From Conchocele bisecta (Eukaryota > Mollusca > Bivalvia > Lucinida > Thyasiridae), in the NCBI GenBank assembly GCA_029237695.1, contig CM055273.1, forward strand, positions 57,711,968-57,775,967: 64,000 nucleotides of DNA. Reading direction: 5' to 3'. Below, piece by piece: positions 12,483-26,600 of this stretch. Position 1 is the stretch's first letter. Every line of letters begins with the position of its first letter. The translations under genes were made by a program, and so were the position numbers. The notes under the pieces were generated by a model. The model made no database searches and was not told the DNA's origin. It saw only the letters and a list, made by a program, of their open reading frames with translations.

Positions 12483-12605
12483 GTAGGTTAGTGCAGTGAA
12501 TTACGGAAACAGGATGTGCGGAAACAGGATGTGCTCGGCAGAGCCTCGCCCAACCCCTTTCCTAAGCATTGCCAGATATGTTTTCCCATTCACGGCACTA
12601 ACCTA
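12483..12605. mobile_element. MITE with TIR gtaggttagtgc, copy 1
   Basis: The unit opens gtaggttagtgcagtgaa and closes ggcactaacctac. Internal segments gccagatatgttttccca and cggaaacaggatgtgctcgg are shared with the other copies. It marks the right limit of homology between duplicons A and B. Confidence 0.8.
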
Positions 12606-12646
12606 CTATTCTCTATCAGTTAGATGTTGTATATATAGATAATATA

Positions 12647-12777
12647 GTAGGTTAGTGCCGTGAATGGGAAAAAATATCTGACAAGGCTTAGGAAACGGGA
12701 TGGACGAGGCTCTGCCGAGCACATCCCGTTTCCGTGCCGCGCCAGATATATTTTTCACATTCACTGCACTAACCTAC
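12647..12777. mobile_element. MITE with TIR gtaggttagtgc, copy 2, inverted
   Basis: A second copy lies 41 bp away in the opposite orientation, opening gtaggttagtgccgtgaatg and closing tgcactaacctac. Together the two copies form a ~295-bp inverted pair. Confidence 0.8.
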
Positions 12778-13560
12778 GACACAATCAAATTTATTTTTGT
12801 TATTCCATGGATCTTCAAATCGTTCAAGTTCCCTCAACGTCGGCTTCACCCCTTCTGTCACCTGCAATAAACTGTACATTATTTCAAGAAAAGTATTTTA
12901 CAAAATTCACGATATTTTATATAAAGGATGTCAAAAGATGTCGTTGCACAACCCATCCATAAGCCCCATTTTTCCAGTCACAGCCACATAGGAGACACGC
13001 CTGTGATTTTTACCCAAAAAACATGGGCGATATCTCGTGAAAAATATTTACAAAATTTACAACATTTTCCGTAAATGACATCGAAAGTTGAAATTGTATT
13101 ACATGACTATGCACATGATCAACATTTGAAGCTGTGCTGATTACCTAACCATTTTTCTGTAGCGGGCTTATTTGCATATTTATTACACGGGTGTATTATG
13201 ATGTTTAACACACTGTGTTATTAAACTGTGAACAAACATTTTATGCAATAATAACACTTACAATGGCGGACATGACATATTTTTTTAAGAGAAATCCTTC
13301 GGAGTCGAACGTGTTGCCCTCAAATATGAATAAATCAGTATCGGTCGTCACTGTACCGCCAATTCCCCTGAAACACATGCGAGGCCAGTCTTAGTTATAG
13401 TAGAACCTCCGAACTGACGCCCAGAAAACGCAGTGGTTAGATATCGGTTTCACTATTATTTATTGCTATCTACATAGATAATAACAGAGTGATCATATGC
13501 CAAGCAATGTTTTCCGCACACCCTTTTCACATTTTATGACCGACACTGGAAATAGTGAGC
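12778..13560. other. Gene-free stretch
   Basis: AT-rich sequence with no supportable exon. Around 12990-13080 there is a partial match to the foldback family that opens gagacacgcc (also at 16795 and 21984). Nothing else is recognisable. Confidence 0.5.
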
Positions 13561-13561
13561 A

Positions 13562-13957
13562 GGGCTCCAGATAAGGAATTAGTAATTTAGTATTGTCACT
13601 CCATCATTTCTGAAGCAATTGGGTATTTCAAAATTTTAATTTGGTAAAATAAAATCACACTACTGTTTACACATCAACAGACAGCAATTATTGAATAGTT
13701 TGCTTCGAAATGAAAACACGTCTTGGCATTTCATTAGAATTGTCTCATTGGGGACAAATCTAATGAAATACCAAGATGTGTTTTCATGGAAAATAAGAAA
13801 AATACGTTATATTTGTGGTCTGTTTATTGTTTTCTGCAGCATGATAAAGATACCACAAATTTCTTATTGGTTTTTGATACTCGCTATGTCTGATTTCAAT
13901 TGGCTTTTTGGCAATTTTAATTGGGTATTTAAGCAAATACGCAGCTTATCTGGAGCT
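13562..13957. mobile_element. MITE with TIR ctccagataag, long subtype
   Basis: It opens gggctccagataaggaatta and closes cgcagcttatctggagct, an inverted terminal pair. In the middle a strong hairpin (catttcattagaattgtc paired with aatctaatgaaataccaag) lies at about 13726-13782. Copies: 39419-39706 (shorter) and a reverse-oriented copy at 60546-63325 that is split by another element. It carries no coding capacity. Confidence 0.88.
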
Positions 13958-14055
13958 AGAGTGAGGCTTATTGCATTTGTGTTTACTCTACTACCTCTTG
14001 CTACAAATTGGCAAGCATACTCCTGAAGTCTGAAGCGACATTTTGGAAGAGACAG

Positions 14056-14318
14056 CTCTCCAGATAAGGTGGGTATTGTCGTATTTTACGCAATTATTTG
14101 AGCTAAATACGCATTTATTATCAAAAGTGGGAGTACAAAATATGCACAGCAGTGAAAATACGCATTGATTTTCAAATTGAGTAGTGAAAATGTTATCATA
14201 AAGTTGAAAATTTCACTTAGTTGAGCTGCAAAAAGCAATTAAATTATAAAAGTAAAATATGCAATGATTTTGAAATCAGGGGGTATAGTACGCTTTAGAC
14301 ACAACGCTTATCTGGAGC
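14056..14318. mobile_element. MITE with TIR ctccagataag, short subtype
   Basis: It opens ctccagataaggtgggtatt and closes acgcttatctggagcgg. The interior (attatcaaaagtgggagtac, gtgaaaatacgcattgatttt) matches the copies at 18837-19148 and 36926-37267. It lies 220 bp beyond the last Spt5 exon seen. Confidence 0.85.
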
Positions 14319-14541
14319 GGGAGAGACATGCCCATGCAAACAGAGCAGGCTGATATGGATCTACACTAGTCACAACACTAACATGCCACACTTCTCCTGT
14401 CACATAAGCCGCCACTAGTCGAGACTATACTCGAATAAGGAACATATCTGCAGTCGACTCCCATTACCACGCGAGACATTTGACTGGAATTGTTTAAGAA
14501 TATCCAAACATTTTCTTTATACATTTAGCTCAATATCTTAC

Positions 14542-14606
14542 TTCACTTCGTCGACATTAAACGGCTTCTGTGCTGGTCGTCGCTTCTTTTTCTTTTTATC
14601 TTCCTC
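14542..14606 (-). CDS. SUPT5H: Spt5 coding exon 9 (last one seen)
   Basis: 65 nt between attattttcag and GTGAA|gtaaga. It reads [20 protein letters not shown], matching the insect and vertebrate block before the IRAIGG motif. The expected next exon (around DGDFLIFEGNRY) was not found further left. Confidence 0.85.
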
Positions 14607-17600
14607 CTGAAAATAATATCCACATACTAATTTAATATATATATTTTTTTATATTGAAGGTACATGCCCACTCAGTAGGCACAACATGTTCTTTACATGA
14701 ATTAAATATTAAGTGTATACTTGTGTCACTATTCCACCAGTTATAAAAATTACGAGTGCCCGTTATACAGATATAATAATTTAGTAATATGTATTTTACT
14801 GATAGTGACTCACGGTGGTATCAGGCTATTTTCATATGCAAATGAGGCATGATATTTTTTAATTATTTATACTAATCGTATTTAACGTCACCTAAACACA
14901 TAATATTTTAGACAGATTATAAAGTATGATCATTGCACATCAAAACATAAATACAGAGAATAAATAGTAATGTCCGTTAACATTTTAAGGAAACACGGTG
15001 ATCACCCGTGATATCAGTGTGGAAATTTTACGTCAGATATAAAATGTATAATAATCCCAATCAAGCCTGAAGGCGTGGGATAATGGTGAATGAATGTTTA
15101 TTTTGCTAGAAAATGTCATTTTCTAGCAAAATAAACATTCATTCATCATTACCCATTATCAGTAGGCACAAAATGTTCTTTATATCGGAGACATCATCTG
15201 AGATGTCTCCGATATAAAGAACATTTTGTGCCAACTGAGTGGGCATGTACCTATATTAACTAATGACCATAACTCTTTAATTGAACATGTTTATGTCAAT
15301 TCAACAAGGTTATGTACAGAGGGGAATAAGGAGGCTGTTTCACTAAACTTCGTACGACTAAAATGTTCGTAAGTGCAAATTTAGGATCGTCTGGAAATTT
15401 CAATTGATGGATTTACATTTATTGAGCATAGGCTGCATATGCAGCCTATGCTCAATAAATGTAAATCCAATAATTGTTTACACGACAACATCGCTAATGT
15501 GAAATTTACAGACTATCATAATTTTGCACTTACAAGCATTTTATTCGTACTGAGTTTAGTGAAACGGCTCCCTGAACTCTATTTCACAGTAAGTATTATA
15601 GACAATCCATGTATCACGTTCAACTACTGTCCACAAATTAGTGCAAACTCAACTGTCTCCATTCAATAAAAACATTTCTGAGCATGTCATTCTGTAACCA
15701 AAGTTTAACCCTTAGACCGCTACACGCAACAATTGTCGTCTTATGTTGCTTTTATATCTTGCCTTATGTCTCAATAAAAACATGCTTTGACAGCACTTCA
15801 GATGTGCTGTCAAGGCATGTTGTAAATTATACTAAAGCATGTTTTTCGTGATAAAAATGGAAAATAGAAACAGCAGACGACAACAAATTAAGGTAGCGGT
15901 TTAAGGGTTAAAACTGAAAGTTGGCTTCCCAGATAAAACGGCTTGATTTTGAATATACAAATTGATTACATGCTCAAACTTTTAATCAGGCCATTAATTA
16001 TAGAACTTTAAAAGCAATTCGTCAAGACTGAGTACAGCTGAGCCACAGCCAATAAAACTTACTGTCTGTTTCACGAAAGCTGCCCAAATTTTACGGCCAT
16101 ATAAACAATTCAAAAACCATATTTTTTTCGATAATATTAAATTAAAGCAAAATTTAAGAATGAGCCTTCTTTTTATTTCGTGAAATTTGGTCAAATATTG
16201 ATTTTATTGCGAAAACAAAATTTCCCCATGGGGAAATTTTTTATAATTTCAGAAATACTGGACCGATTTCTAAAATTGAACTTTTGTTTTCTTAGTTAGA
16301 TCATTTCCAAGCTATCTAGCTAGGTTTCGGAGTAAATTTCCAAAACAAATTGTTTTTTTTACTCCTCCCACAAGTCCTCTACCTCTTTTCCCCCCATGTT
16401 AAATTCCCATAGAGAAATCAATTTTTCGTAATAAAACCATAATTTGACAAAATTTCACGAAATAAAAAGAAGGCTCATTCTTAAATTTTGCTTTAATTTA
16501 ATATTATCGAAAAAAATATTGTTTTTGCATTGTTTATATAGCCGTAAAATTTGGGCAGGTTTCGTGAAACAGACTATAGTGATTTTGAGGACGCAAATCA
16601 ATTAACCCACGCTGTAAGTTATAATAATACTTTATCTTACATATGCTCCTCGGTTTCTGGAACAATCTCGGGGGTCAATGCTTAATAATCTTGTAATGTA
16701 AACACAAAATCAGGCAGTTTAATTGGTCGAAACCTCACCCAAACAAACTTTCTGATGTAGAGCGTAAATACAGTGTACATGCTCATTATCATTTGAGACA
16801 CGCCATGTGATTTTGTACCTTCAGACAACTGTGATTTCATGAACTACATGTACGTTAAATGGCGTCAAAAGTTGACAGAACTTTCAGAGTAATTGCAGAA
16901 TTGAATTATATTCTGCATGTACTCTGAAAATTTCGTCAACTTGTGACTTTATTTATGAAAAATATTGCAAATGCAGATGTCCTAAGGTACAAAATCACCT
17001 GACGAAAATCATTATACGTACGCTGATGTGGTTACGAAGAAATCCGCGGGGGCGAGAATAGTCAATCCTGGGCAGCAGTTTCAGATGGACGGCGTTCATG
17101 GCCGACTCCACGTAGTCCACCTGGGCCAGATCGTCCTTGAAGACTCCACGCTTCAGTCGCACCCACGACTTGGGCTTCAGTACGGACGTCTCCTTGACCA
17201 CTTTCAAACAGTCAGTCATCTCTTTGATAGGGACCATCTGGAGATAATAAGTTGGTTCATTAAATGGTGTTTAATCCGAGCAGCCATTAATATGTGACAC
17301 AACATGGGGGCGTTTCACTAAACTTCGTACGACTAAAGTGCAAAATTGTGAAGTCTGTGAATTGCAATGTTTTCTTGTAACAAGTATTGGATTTACACGT
17401 ATAGGCTGCATATGCAGCCTATGCTCAATAAATGTAAATCCATCTATTGAAATTTCCAGACGATCATAAATTTGCACTTACGAACATCTTATTCGTACGA
17501 AGTTTAGTGTGAAACAGGCCCCAGATCCTGATAAGAACAGCTAAGGTCATAGCCTCATCCAACAGACCAGTGGGATGGAAATACTATGAAAGTATTGTTG

Positions 17601-20600
17601 ATGCCTAAGGCGAGATTTAAACCCACGACCTCCGGATTGTAAGTCAGGTGTCCTAACCCCTAGGCCACAACCCATCCGTGATTAGAAAAGGAATTAATAT
17701 GGTAGCATATTGAAGTCCAATGTCATATCCCTATGACTATAATGACAGCTATACGTACCATCTGTGACCTGTAGCAGATTTCACCAACAGTGCAAAGTAT
17801 ACTTATCTAGCAAAGTATACATTGAGGGAGTAATAATTTATTTTTCCCGAAATGCATTATTTCATATAGAACTAACCGTTGCATATATTTGGTGATTAAA
17901 AGTATGCAGAATTATTATACTGAATTTATTACATTATCACAGCGAAAATGGCTGTGATAATGTAATAAATTCAGTATAATAAAACTTATTAAATTTATCC
18001 TAAGATTGAAAATTTCTCCATCAAAGTATACTTTGCTAGAAAAGTATACTTTGCAACGTTGGTGAAATAGGCTACAGATACCCATCCGGACGTTTTACAT
18101 CCATCCAACAACACAGTCATATACATGTACATCCTGTTCGTGTTAAACACTATCCTGGTGGCCGTTTCACTAAACTTTCTAGTACTAAAATGTTTGTAAT
18201 CTTGAGCAAAATTATAATAGTCTGTAAATTTCACATTAACAATGTTTTCTTGTAAACAATTATTGGATTTTACATTTATTGAGCATAGGCTGCATATGCA
18301 GCCTATGCTCAAAAATTGTAAATCTATCAATTGCAATTTCCAGATGATCCTAAACTTGCACTTACGAACATTTCACTCGTACGAAGTTTAGTGAAACGGG
18401 TCCCTGTATGCACAGGGATGGTCAATTATTTGTTTGTATATACATGTACATAAAACACCTTTCTGAACAATGTACAAAACAATTGAAATGTGCCCGGGTG
18501 TAAATATAATAGTTCTAAATATTATTATATTTACACCGGGCACATTTGAATTGTTTTGTGTATTGTTTAGAAAGGTGTTTGATATATATACAAACAATAA
18601 TTGACCATCCAAGACACGCTAGAATCACCTGTGGTTATACGTACCATCATCTGTGACCAGATGCCCACTCGGAGGTTGCCGATACCCTCAAGGGCGTGTT
18701 TTACGTGCGTCTGTTTGTACGCCTCGATGTAGATGTATCCCTTCAGGGTCTCCTTGGCCACCAGACTTGATCTGCATCGTCTGCCGGTCAGAGGATAGAA
18801 AATGTATTATTTCTTACATATTAGTACATTTATCTGAGCTCCAGATAAAGTGCGTAATGGCGTATTTTATGCACTTATTTTAGCAGAATACACATTGATT
18901 ATCAAAAGTGGGAGTACACAATACTCACAGCAATGTGAAAATACGTATTGATTTTAAAATTGAGTAGTGAAAATACTGTACTAAAGTTAAAAATTTACTA
19001 ATTGAATTTTTAAATTTGTTATGTTTTTTATCATTTGTTCCCTATTTAATTAGGAAGAAAATCAATAATACATTTGTAAAAGTAAAATACGTATTGAATT
19101 TTAAATATGGTGGTATAATACTCTTTAGATACAAAACTTATCTGGAGCGATGCATGCATGTAGTTTACAGAAATACAACAGCCAATTACACCACTCGGTT
19201 CAGTAGAGCGACCACCACCCTCGTGTTGCTCATCTATGGAGAAATGACGTCAGTAACGTCGTCATGAAGAGTTTCCTTCAACTCTCGGACACACCCTCTG
19301 AATCGCGAGCAGTCACATTCACTACAGCTGACATGAAATTAATTTGTACAACTGTTGGCCATATGTTACACTTGATTCGCTTCGTTTTTACAAGTTTCAC
19401 GAGTGAATTGTAAGAATTTTTTTAATTTAACCAGATGAGCCGGCTAATTACCTTGCAATAATGTCCACGTGATTGGACCGTATGGTTAAGCAAACTCGGG
19501 TCTGTAATGCTCACTCATTTGTTTAGCATAAGGACCCAATCACTTGTGCATTATTTCACGATAATCAGCTGAACTTGTTCAATAAACTGTATATACAATA
19601 CAATACAATACAATATCCTTTATTAAGCATTAAGCAATACAATGCTTCTAGCCTTTAACATAAAACTTGTGTAGTGCACATAAAATACATGTTTTACGGA
19701 ATGTAAATGGAGAAGCTTTTGTTAATTGTAATTATACACTAATAGATGCCACCAAAATGATCACTTTGCAGTATTAGCAACTTAAATAAAAATAAGTTTA
19801 TTCTTCCAGTAATTCTTTTCTCAAATTGCTGGCAAAATAAACATATTTCGACAGATTAATTACTGTTTTTCGATTGGTCGATGTCATTAAATGATCATAC
19901 TTATTTAGTGTTGGCCATCTACAAAAATAAGGTTTGAAATGTTGTTTTCTTATGTTTGTATAAAGAGGACAGACTAAAAGAAAGTGATACTCACTTTCTA
20001 TCGAGTTTAAATTACAACATTTACAAATTCTTTCATCCCTGGGAATATTATGATATCTGCCTCTTTCTATTTCTAAAGAATGCGAAGATAATCGAAATCG
20101 TGATAGTGAAATTCTATATTTTCTATTCATTATAATATCTAAGTACGGTTCTAAAGTTAGTGAAGATTTATATCTAGCATACGATGAAAGTCGTTGAGAT
20201 CTAGTTATATCATTATACCAAGATTGGTGGTAATTATCTAAAATTCTCTGTTTTATTTGCATGATATAATGTGTATTATTATGTAATAATGTGTCTTGAT
20301 TAACCCATAACTCTGTTAACCCTATGTCATTAATCATTGTTTTTATCTGATAAGCCCAATTTGTATTGTTATACGATACATTATTTTCTGCGTCGCTTTT
20401 CAACATGTTATACATTTTTTTGGTTACATTATTGTCGTTTAATTTTAATAGTTTTATCCAATATCGGGTTATGTGAACTTTACGAATTACGCTCAGTGGA
20501 ACTCTACCTAATTCCCGTATAGCCCTATTAGATTAGTTGATTTGTTGACACATAATACTTTTCGAAGAAATTTAGTATGAATATTTTCAATATCTTTTCC

Positions 20601-23600
20601 TTTGTGAAACCCCCATATTTCTGATGAGTAATTTAAAACACTAGACACCAATTTATCAAACAATTTACATTTTTCATGTGTGGAAAATTCATAATGATTG
20701 AATACAGAAAATAGTCTATACATTGCTTTCGATGCATGTTCAGATATACATTTTTGTGTTCTAGCCCAGTTTCCGTTTTTGAAAAAATATATACCTAAAT
20801 ATTTGAAAGATGTTACAATTTCTAATTTTTCATTATATAGAAAAAAGTCATAATTGGTATGTCGCCCTTTTTCAAATATTAATACTTTTGTTTTTCCTGT
20901 ATTTATTTTTAATCTCCACGTGTTACAATAATTTTCTATGTCAGTTAACATCGATTGCACAGATTCTGGTGAGGTTGCGAATAATACCTGATCGTCAGCA
21001 TATAGTAGGAGAAATATTTTCAATTCGTTTATCGTAAAAATTCCATCTATATTGGTGTTTATGTTTTCAATTATATCATTTACAAACAACATAAATAATA
21101 GAGATGAGCTTGGATCCCCCTGTTTTACCCCCATATGTGATTCGATAAATTCGGATGGAGTTTTCTGGTTATGTTTTATTGCTGATCGTACAACAGAATA
21201 TAGCTTTTAATGCTTTAGTCATTTTAGTGCTTACATTTTCAGCTATCATTTTTTGCCATAAAAAAGATCGATTTATTTTGTCGTAACATTTTTCATAGTC
21301 AATAAAAATGCTATATAGTTTTTGACCAGAATTTAATACCTTTGATATTATTGAGTGTAACATGAAAATACAGTCAGTTGTGCTTTTACCAGCTTGATAT
21401 CCATATTGAAAATCGGTTATTTTTTCATATTTTTTTGTCCACTTTGTTAAACGGTTCAGTAGTATTTGTGAATATATTTTAGCTAAAATGTTATTCAGAG
21501 TTATTCCTCGATAATTTTTGGCTTGTGTTTGGTCGCCACCTTTAAAAATAGGTATAATATAGCCAAGTCACCAGCTTTCTGGATATTCAGAGTTATTAAA
21601 CATTTTGTTATATAGCTTTGTCAGGTATGGCGAGATAATCTCAATAGCTGATTTAATTATAGAGGCTGATACATTATCAGGACCATTTGCTTTAGAGCTA
21701 TTTTGTCCGAGAACTGCTTTTTTACATTCTAATTCAGTTACTTCAGAATCAAGCTCATTATCATATTTAAAATCGAGTATATACGGTACCTACCTGTGAA
21801 ATACATAGCTAAATCATGTAAATAAAACTCGCATGTTTTCATGGATGAAAAAAACAATTTCCGGTGAGATATCAGTAGTTCCTTTATATCATTCATATGC
21901 GCATATTCATATTGTCATTTCCCCACAGTTCAAGTCAGGAATTTGATGATTTCGCTATCCCTGATGAAATGATTGCAAATTCAACAGACACGCCATGTGA
22001 TTTTGTACCTTCGGACATCTGTATAATTTCATTAAATATGCTTATAAAATTTACAATATTTTTCATAAATAAAGTCAAAGGTTGCATGTCAGCCTTTGAC
22101 GCAATCTGTGGAAAATATTGTAAATTTTGACGCCATTTACGGAAAATATTGTAAATTTTGTAAACATATTTCATGAAATTACGCAGTTGTCGGAAGGTAC
22201 AAAATCACATTGCGTGTCTCAACAGTGGGTGAATTGTACATACCTCGTCGGAGAACTGGTAGGCAATACACTTCCTCATGAGCTGGATGGCGGACTGTCG
22301 CTCCTCCCCAATACGACACTTCACCAGCCACAGGTTCGGGTCTCCACAATGGCGGCATGCTTATAATAGAATAAACAACAGATAGTTTATCAACCTTTTC
22401 ATCCTTAACCGGCATAGATTCTTCTACATATTCTTCAGAATATTTGATTGATCAGTTGTTTGTTTGTTTATTGGTGTTTAACGGCCTATCAACAGATAAG
22501 GTCATATAAGGCATATAAGGCCGGGCAAACGGGTTCGATCCCAGCTGCATTGGGGGTGGGGATTCGAAAATCAGAACGGAATATTTACATTAAGAAAAAA
22601 TATATTCAGCCCTGAAATTAGAATAACCTGACCTGGTGCCAGGTCCATACCACACCAAGCTCATTTGGCCCTTTCCTCTAAAATAAGATTACGAATAATC
22701 GTAATACCCACATAAGGAATATAACCAGATTCAACTGTCATATACAAACTGTCAAAGACGTATGTGAGGGCCAAACCAGGTCTCCAGTCGGAATTCCGTT
22801 AAGGACGAACCCCGATCGTTAAATTGCCCATCACATGCTCCCACCTGCCACCCACTTGATTGATCAGAAAATTGTATTTTTTAAATAAATCTTATATGTA
22901 CAAGTTATATTTTACATATTGGATTTTTAATGAATTAAATGCGAGGGAGCATTAGCGACCGCAGCATTTAGTTCCTTAAAAATCCACTATGTGAAAATAA
23001 AATTCTTAATTAGCCAAATTTATTTTGCAGTCTCCCATCCGAGTATTGATTTTTCATTTCTTGTCGAACAGGTTATTGGGGTTAAATCTTGCAATATGTT
23101 AAATAAGTGGAGCGCAATACTGGCCAGCGATTTGCTTAAGAAAGTAAGGCGAATTATAAAATGTAAAATGATACCTAATTTTGCCAAACCAGAAAATATG
23201 CTAGTTTAGTAAGTAAAGTTACAACTCGTAAAATTGCGGAATTGTGTGAAGATATTTATGACTTACTTGACGCCTGGCAGCAGTCCCTGTTGTGTGATCT
23301 CGTCCGACATCTCCTCCCCCTCCCCGAACCCCTCGACAGCGGAACTGTCACCGTAATTCTGTCGGTAGTACTCCTCTATTTCGTCCACCGTCTTGCCGCT
23401 GTAAACACGCCGGGCAGATTGTTGTCAATAATGGTGATTGTACAGTAGAACCCCGGTAAACCGGACACAGACGCGTTAGCTGTGCTTAATTTTTTATATG
23501 TTTCATTTATATTTACATTGTGTATCTCCATTGATAATATACGTTCACAAAATAACAGTATCCACGCTTGTCTTGAAGTAGTCATCTGTCTGTTTTTCTG

Positions 23601-26600
23601 TGGCACCTGTCTAAACCCGACACCCTGGGGACCTCCACACCCCAGGGTGTCTGGTTTAGAGAGGTTCCACTGTAATTGGTTAATGATGTTCAATATAGGA
23701 ATGAATGGCTTTTTTTGTTGAATTTATCTGGGTAAACTTGGAAAAGTCGCGGGAATACTGGACGAAGGCCGGAAGGCCTCGTCCAGTATTCCCGCGACTT
23801 TTCCAAGTTTATATCCCGATAAATTCCACAAAAAGGCCATTCATTCCTTATAATTCCAGCATTTGAAATAAATTCATCAAGAAAATGTGTTTATTTTCCG
23901 TTTTCTTAAGAATTGTTTTAACTGCGCCTCACGGTTACGGAAAGTAGTTCGGCGTGGGAGTTTACTGGGATATAAATTTTGGACACAGACTTGCTACGGA
24001 CCAATCAAATGTTAGGGAATTGTGTAAATATTTTTGTGCTGGAATTATTTTTGCAGTGAGTTACATGTATGAAAAATACAGATATAGCGGCTGTATACAT
24101 GTACAAGGAAATTGTTGTTGATACTGGTGATCGTAATTTTGCAATGACGTTGAAATTTGGCGCGATTTATGGACAGAAAATACAGAATGATGGCTGCTGA
24201 AAACATGAAAGGAATTGTGGTAAATACTGGTGATAGTAATTTTGTAACGACGTTCGATTTTCGAGTGAGTTACAGAATACAGAATACTCCCAGTGAACCA
24301 CTCGTTTTGGTGACGGCGACGTCTTCTAGGAGTGTTGGTACTAAAGACGAATGTAATACGTCTTTGAGACGTATTGCATCAACTAGGGATGCGGTAGACG
24401 TCTTCAAGACAGTTTCGAAACGTCGTGATTCCAAAGACCACACGAACACTACGTGAAAACCTTGGAAAAAAATATGTTAATTGTTTGACTGCTTAAGGAA
24501 ATATGTAAAAATACTAAGTTTATTTGCTGTCTTACATGACTAAAAGATTACCGCACAGAATATAGTATACAACGTTTCTAAAACGTGATCATGACGTAAC
24601 CATTACGTATCCAATTGGAACCGTCAGAAAGACTTTGTGAAAACGAGGAGCAAAAAGTCTGACATTGTCTAGTATTCATACCAAAATAAAACCCGTTTAG
24701 ATCCCGTAAATTAATTTTGACCAAAACATGTATTTTATTTCAAAGTGAAATAACAGCGTCTGCAGTACGTTTGGAAAACGTTTTGAAGACACTTGCGTCG
24801 CACGTGACTTCACATACGGGCACTTCGGTCTACTAGTCGGCGCCATTTTGTTGGGTTGTTGAAAATTTATTCTGTGAAAGTATAGATTGATAACTATATT
24901 TTATGAATGGTGAACTTGCTACCATGTGTTGAGAACGTTCGTATAACGATGAATGGGTCATTGTTTTTTCTGTCTATCGATATATAAACATGCATCCGAG
25001 TTGAAATGTGAAAAATCCCACCATGTTCACTTCAGCACGATGTTGGTTAAAACGCAGAAAAATATGTTTTGAACGTTCGGAATAGTTAGAAATGAAATAT
25101 TATCGCATATTAGTAATCTCCTAAATAGTGTGCATCATTGTGGAAAGCCGTAGACGGGTTGCACGTGGGTTGAACCCGGTTCTTAACAGTAAATACGTGT
25201 CCTGAACGTCGCGTGGACGTTTTTGTACTAGTCGCCTAAAATCCTTTAGAAAAATATACAAACTTACTGGAAAATGCTTGTAATTTTCCTAAAGTACAAC
25301 ACAAATGTGGATTAGTTTATTAAGGTTGCTCATTACAAATGTTAAACGTATTAGAGACGTTTTGCAAACGTCTTTAAACAGTTCTGAAATGAAAAGTTCA
25401 AGTGTTTTCGATGGAAATCGCATAAAACAACCAACGACGCTCAGATATCTTCACGTGGACTCGATTGATTGAACGTTAATAATTGTAGATTAATAAAATA
25501 TAAATTACATGTATTGTTCGCTTTGTCGATTTGTAAACAAAAATCCCAAGACATATGAAAACGTGTTGAAAACGTGTTGAAAACGTCGTCACAAAATGAA
25601 CGGGTTTTAACTTCAGTGTTGTGCCAGGCCTACATGTGTAATTCACAAATGTATCTCCCTGACGAAATTTAAAGTCGAGTGATACTGTCGATTTGACGTC
25701 GTCGTGTCCGGAATATAACCTGGATACCGTATGGAATACTTTAGCGAAACGTCAACCATATATATCTATATCGGGTCAAAGGTCACAAGAAAGACAACTC
25801 TCGCAACCCGAATCTTTTCAATTGAGCGAGAACTTTGGTCACGTGTTTTGTACAAACTGTTATAAATGTCACTGTAACTGTAAACGTCAACATGCCGTGC
25901 GTTGAGAGTGAAAATCACAATGGGTACAAAAGATGAAGTTGCCCAACTATCAATGGAACGTTGTTACAACGTGCTCTAAACGTTGGGCGAATGTTGTGAC
26001 AACGTCGAATTTTACGTTTTCACGTAAAAATGGCAGGGGCTTGGAATGTGCTGGGTAGTTGTGTCCAACGTTGCAACAAAATTACTAAATGTTCTGACAA
26101 CGGCCCGGCAGACATTATAATTATCTCAGCTAACAATGGTACGTTGTTACAACGTGCTCTGAACGTTGCCTGAATGTTGCGACAACGTTGTATATTACGT
26201 TGCATTTACGTAAAAATGGCAAGTGCTTGGTTGGTGCTGAGCACGTTGCGTCCCAACGTTGCAATGCCGTTGTTACAACGTTTCTACAACGTTGGCAGGT
26301 TGCAACAAAGTTATCAAATGTTGTTACAACGTTGTCACAACGTTGCCGCAACGTTGCAACGTGCATACAATGTTGCATAGCACGTAGCTTGGACGTTGCA
26401 TACAACGCAACCAGAATGCAACGAACGCAACCAGAACGCAACGTTCTACAAACGTCGTGTACACGTTGCGTACGATGCAACCTATATGCAACGTTGCAAC
26501 AACGTTGTGTGAACGACGTCTGTAGCGCAACCTAGACGCAACCTAGATGCAACGTGCTTACAAAGTTGCAATTACGTTGTGTGTTTGCTGGGATAATGCA

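Larger units (their letters stand above)
2671..12605. repeat. Duplicon copy A (direct repeat of 47342-60010)
   Basis: Collinear high-similarity blocks match copy B: 2671-3717 with 47342-48520, 3717-4640 with 49170-50138, 4640-5286 with 50416-51095, 10476-10735 with 51093-51349, 10778-11415 with 57712-58335, and 11415-12605 with 58820-60010. Both copies lie in the same orientation and flank the Spt5 gene. Copy A has its own 5.19-kb insertion (5287-10475) and a deletion of about 70 bp near 4160. The cargo includes JMJD4 exon 1, a LINE 3' end, one foldback MITE and one exon-like block. Confidence 0.93.

Noticed and set aside
26130..26535. Cys/Arg-rich frames
   Set aside because: Produced by acaacgttg words; present on both strands at once.
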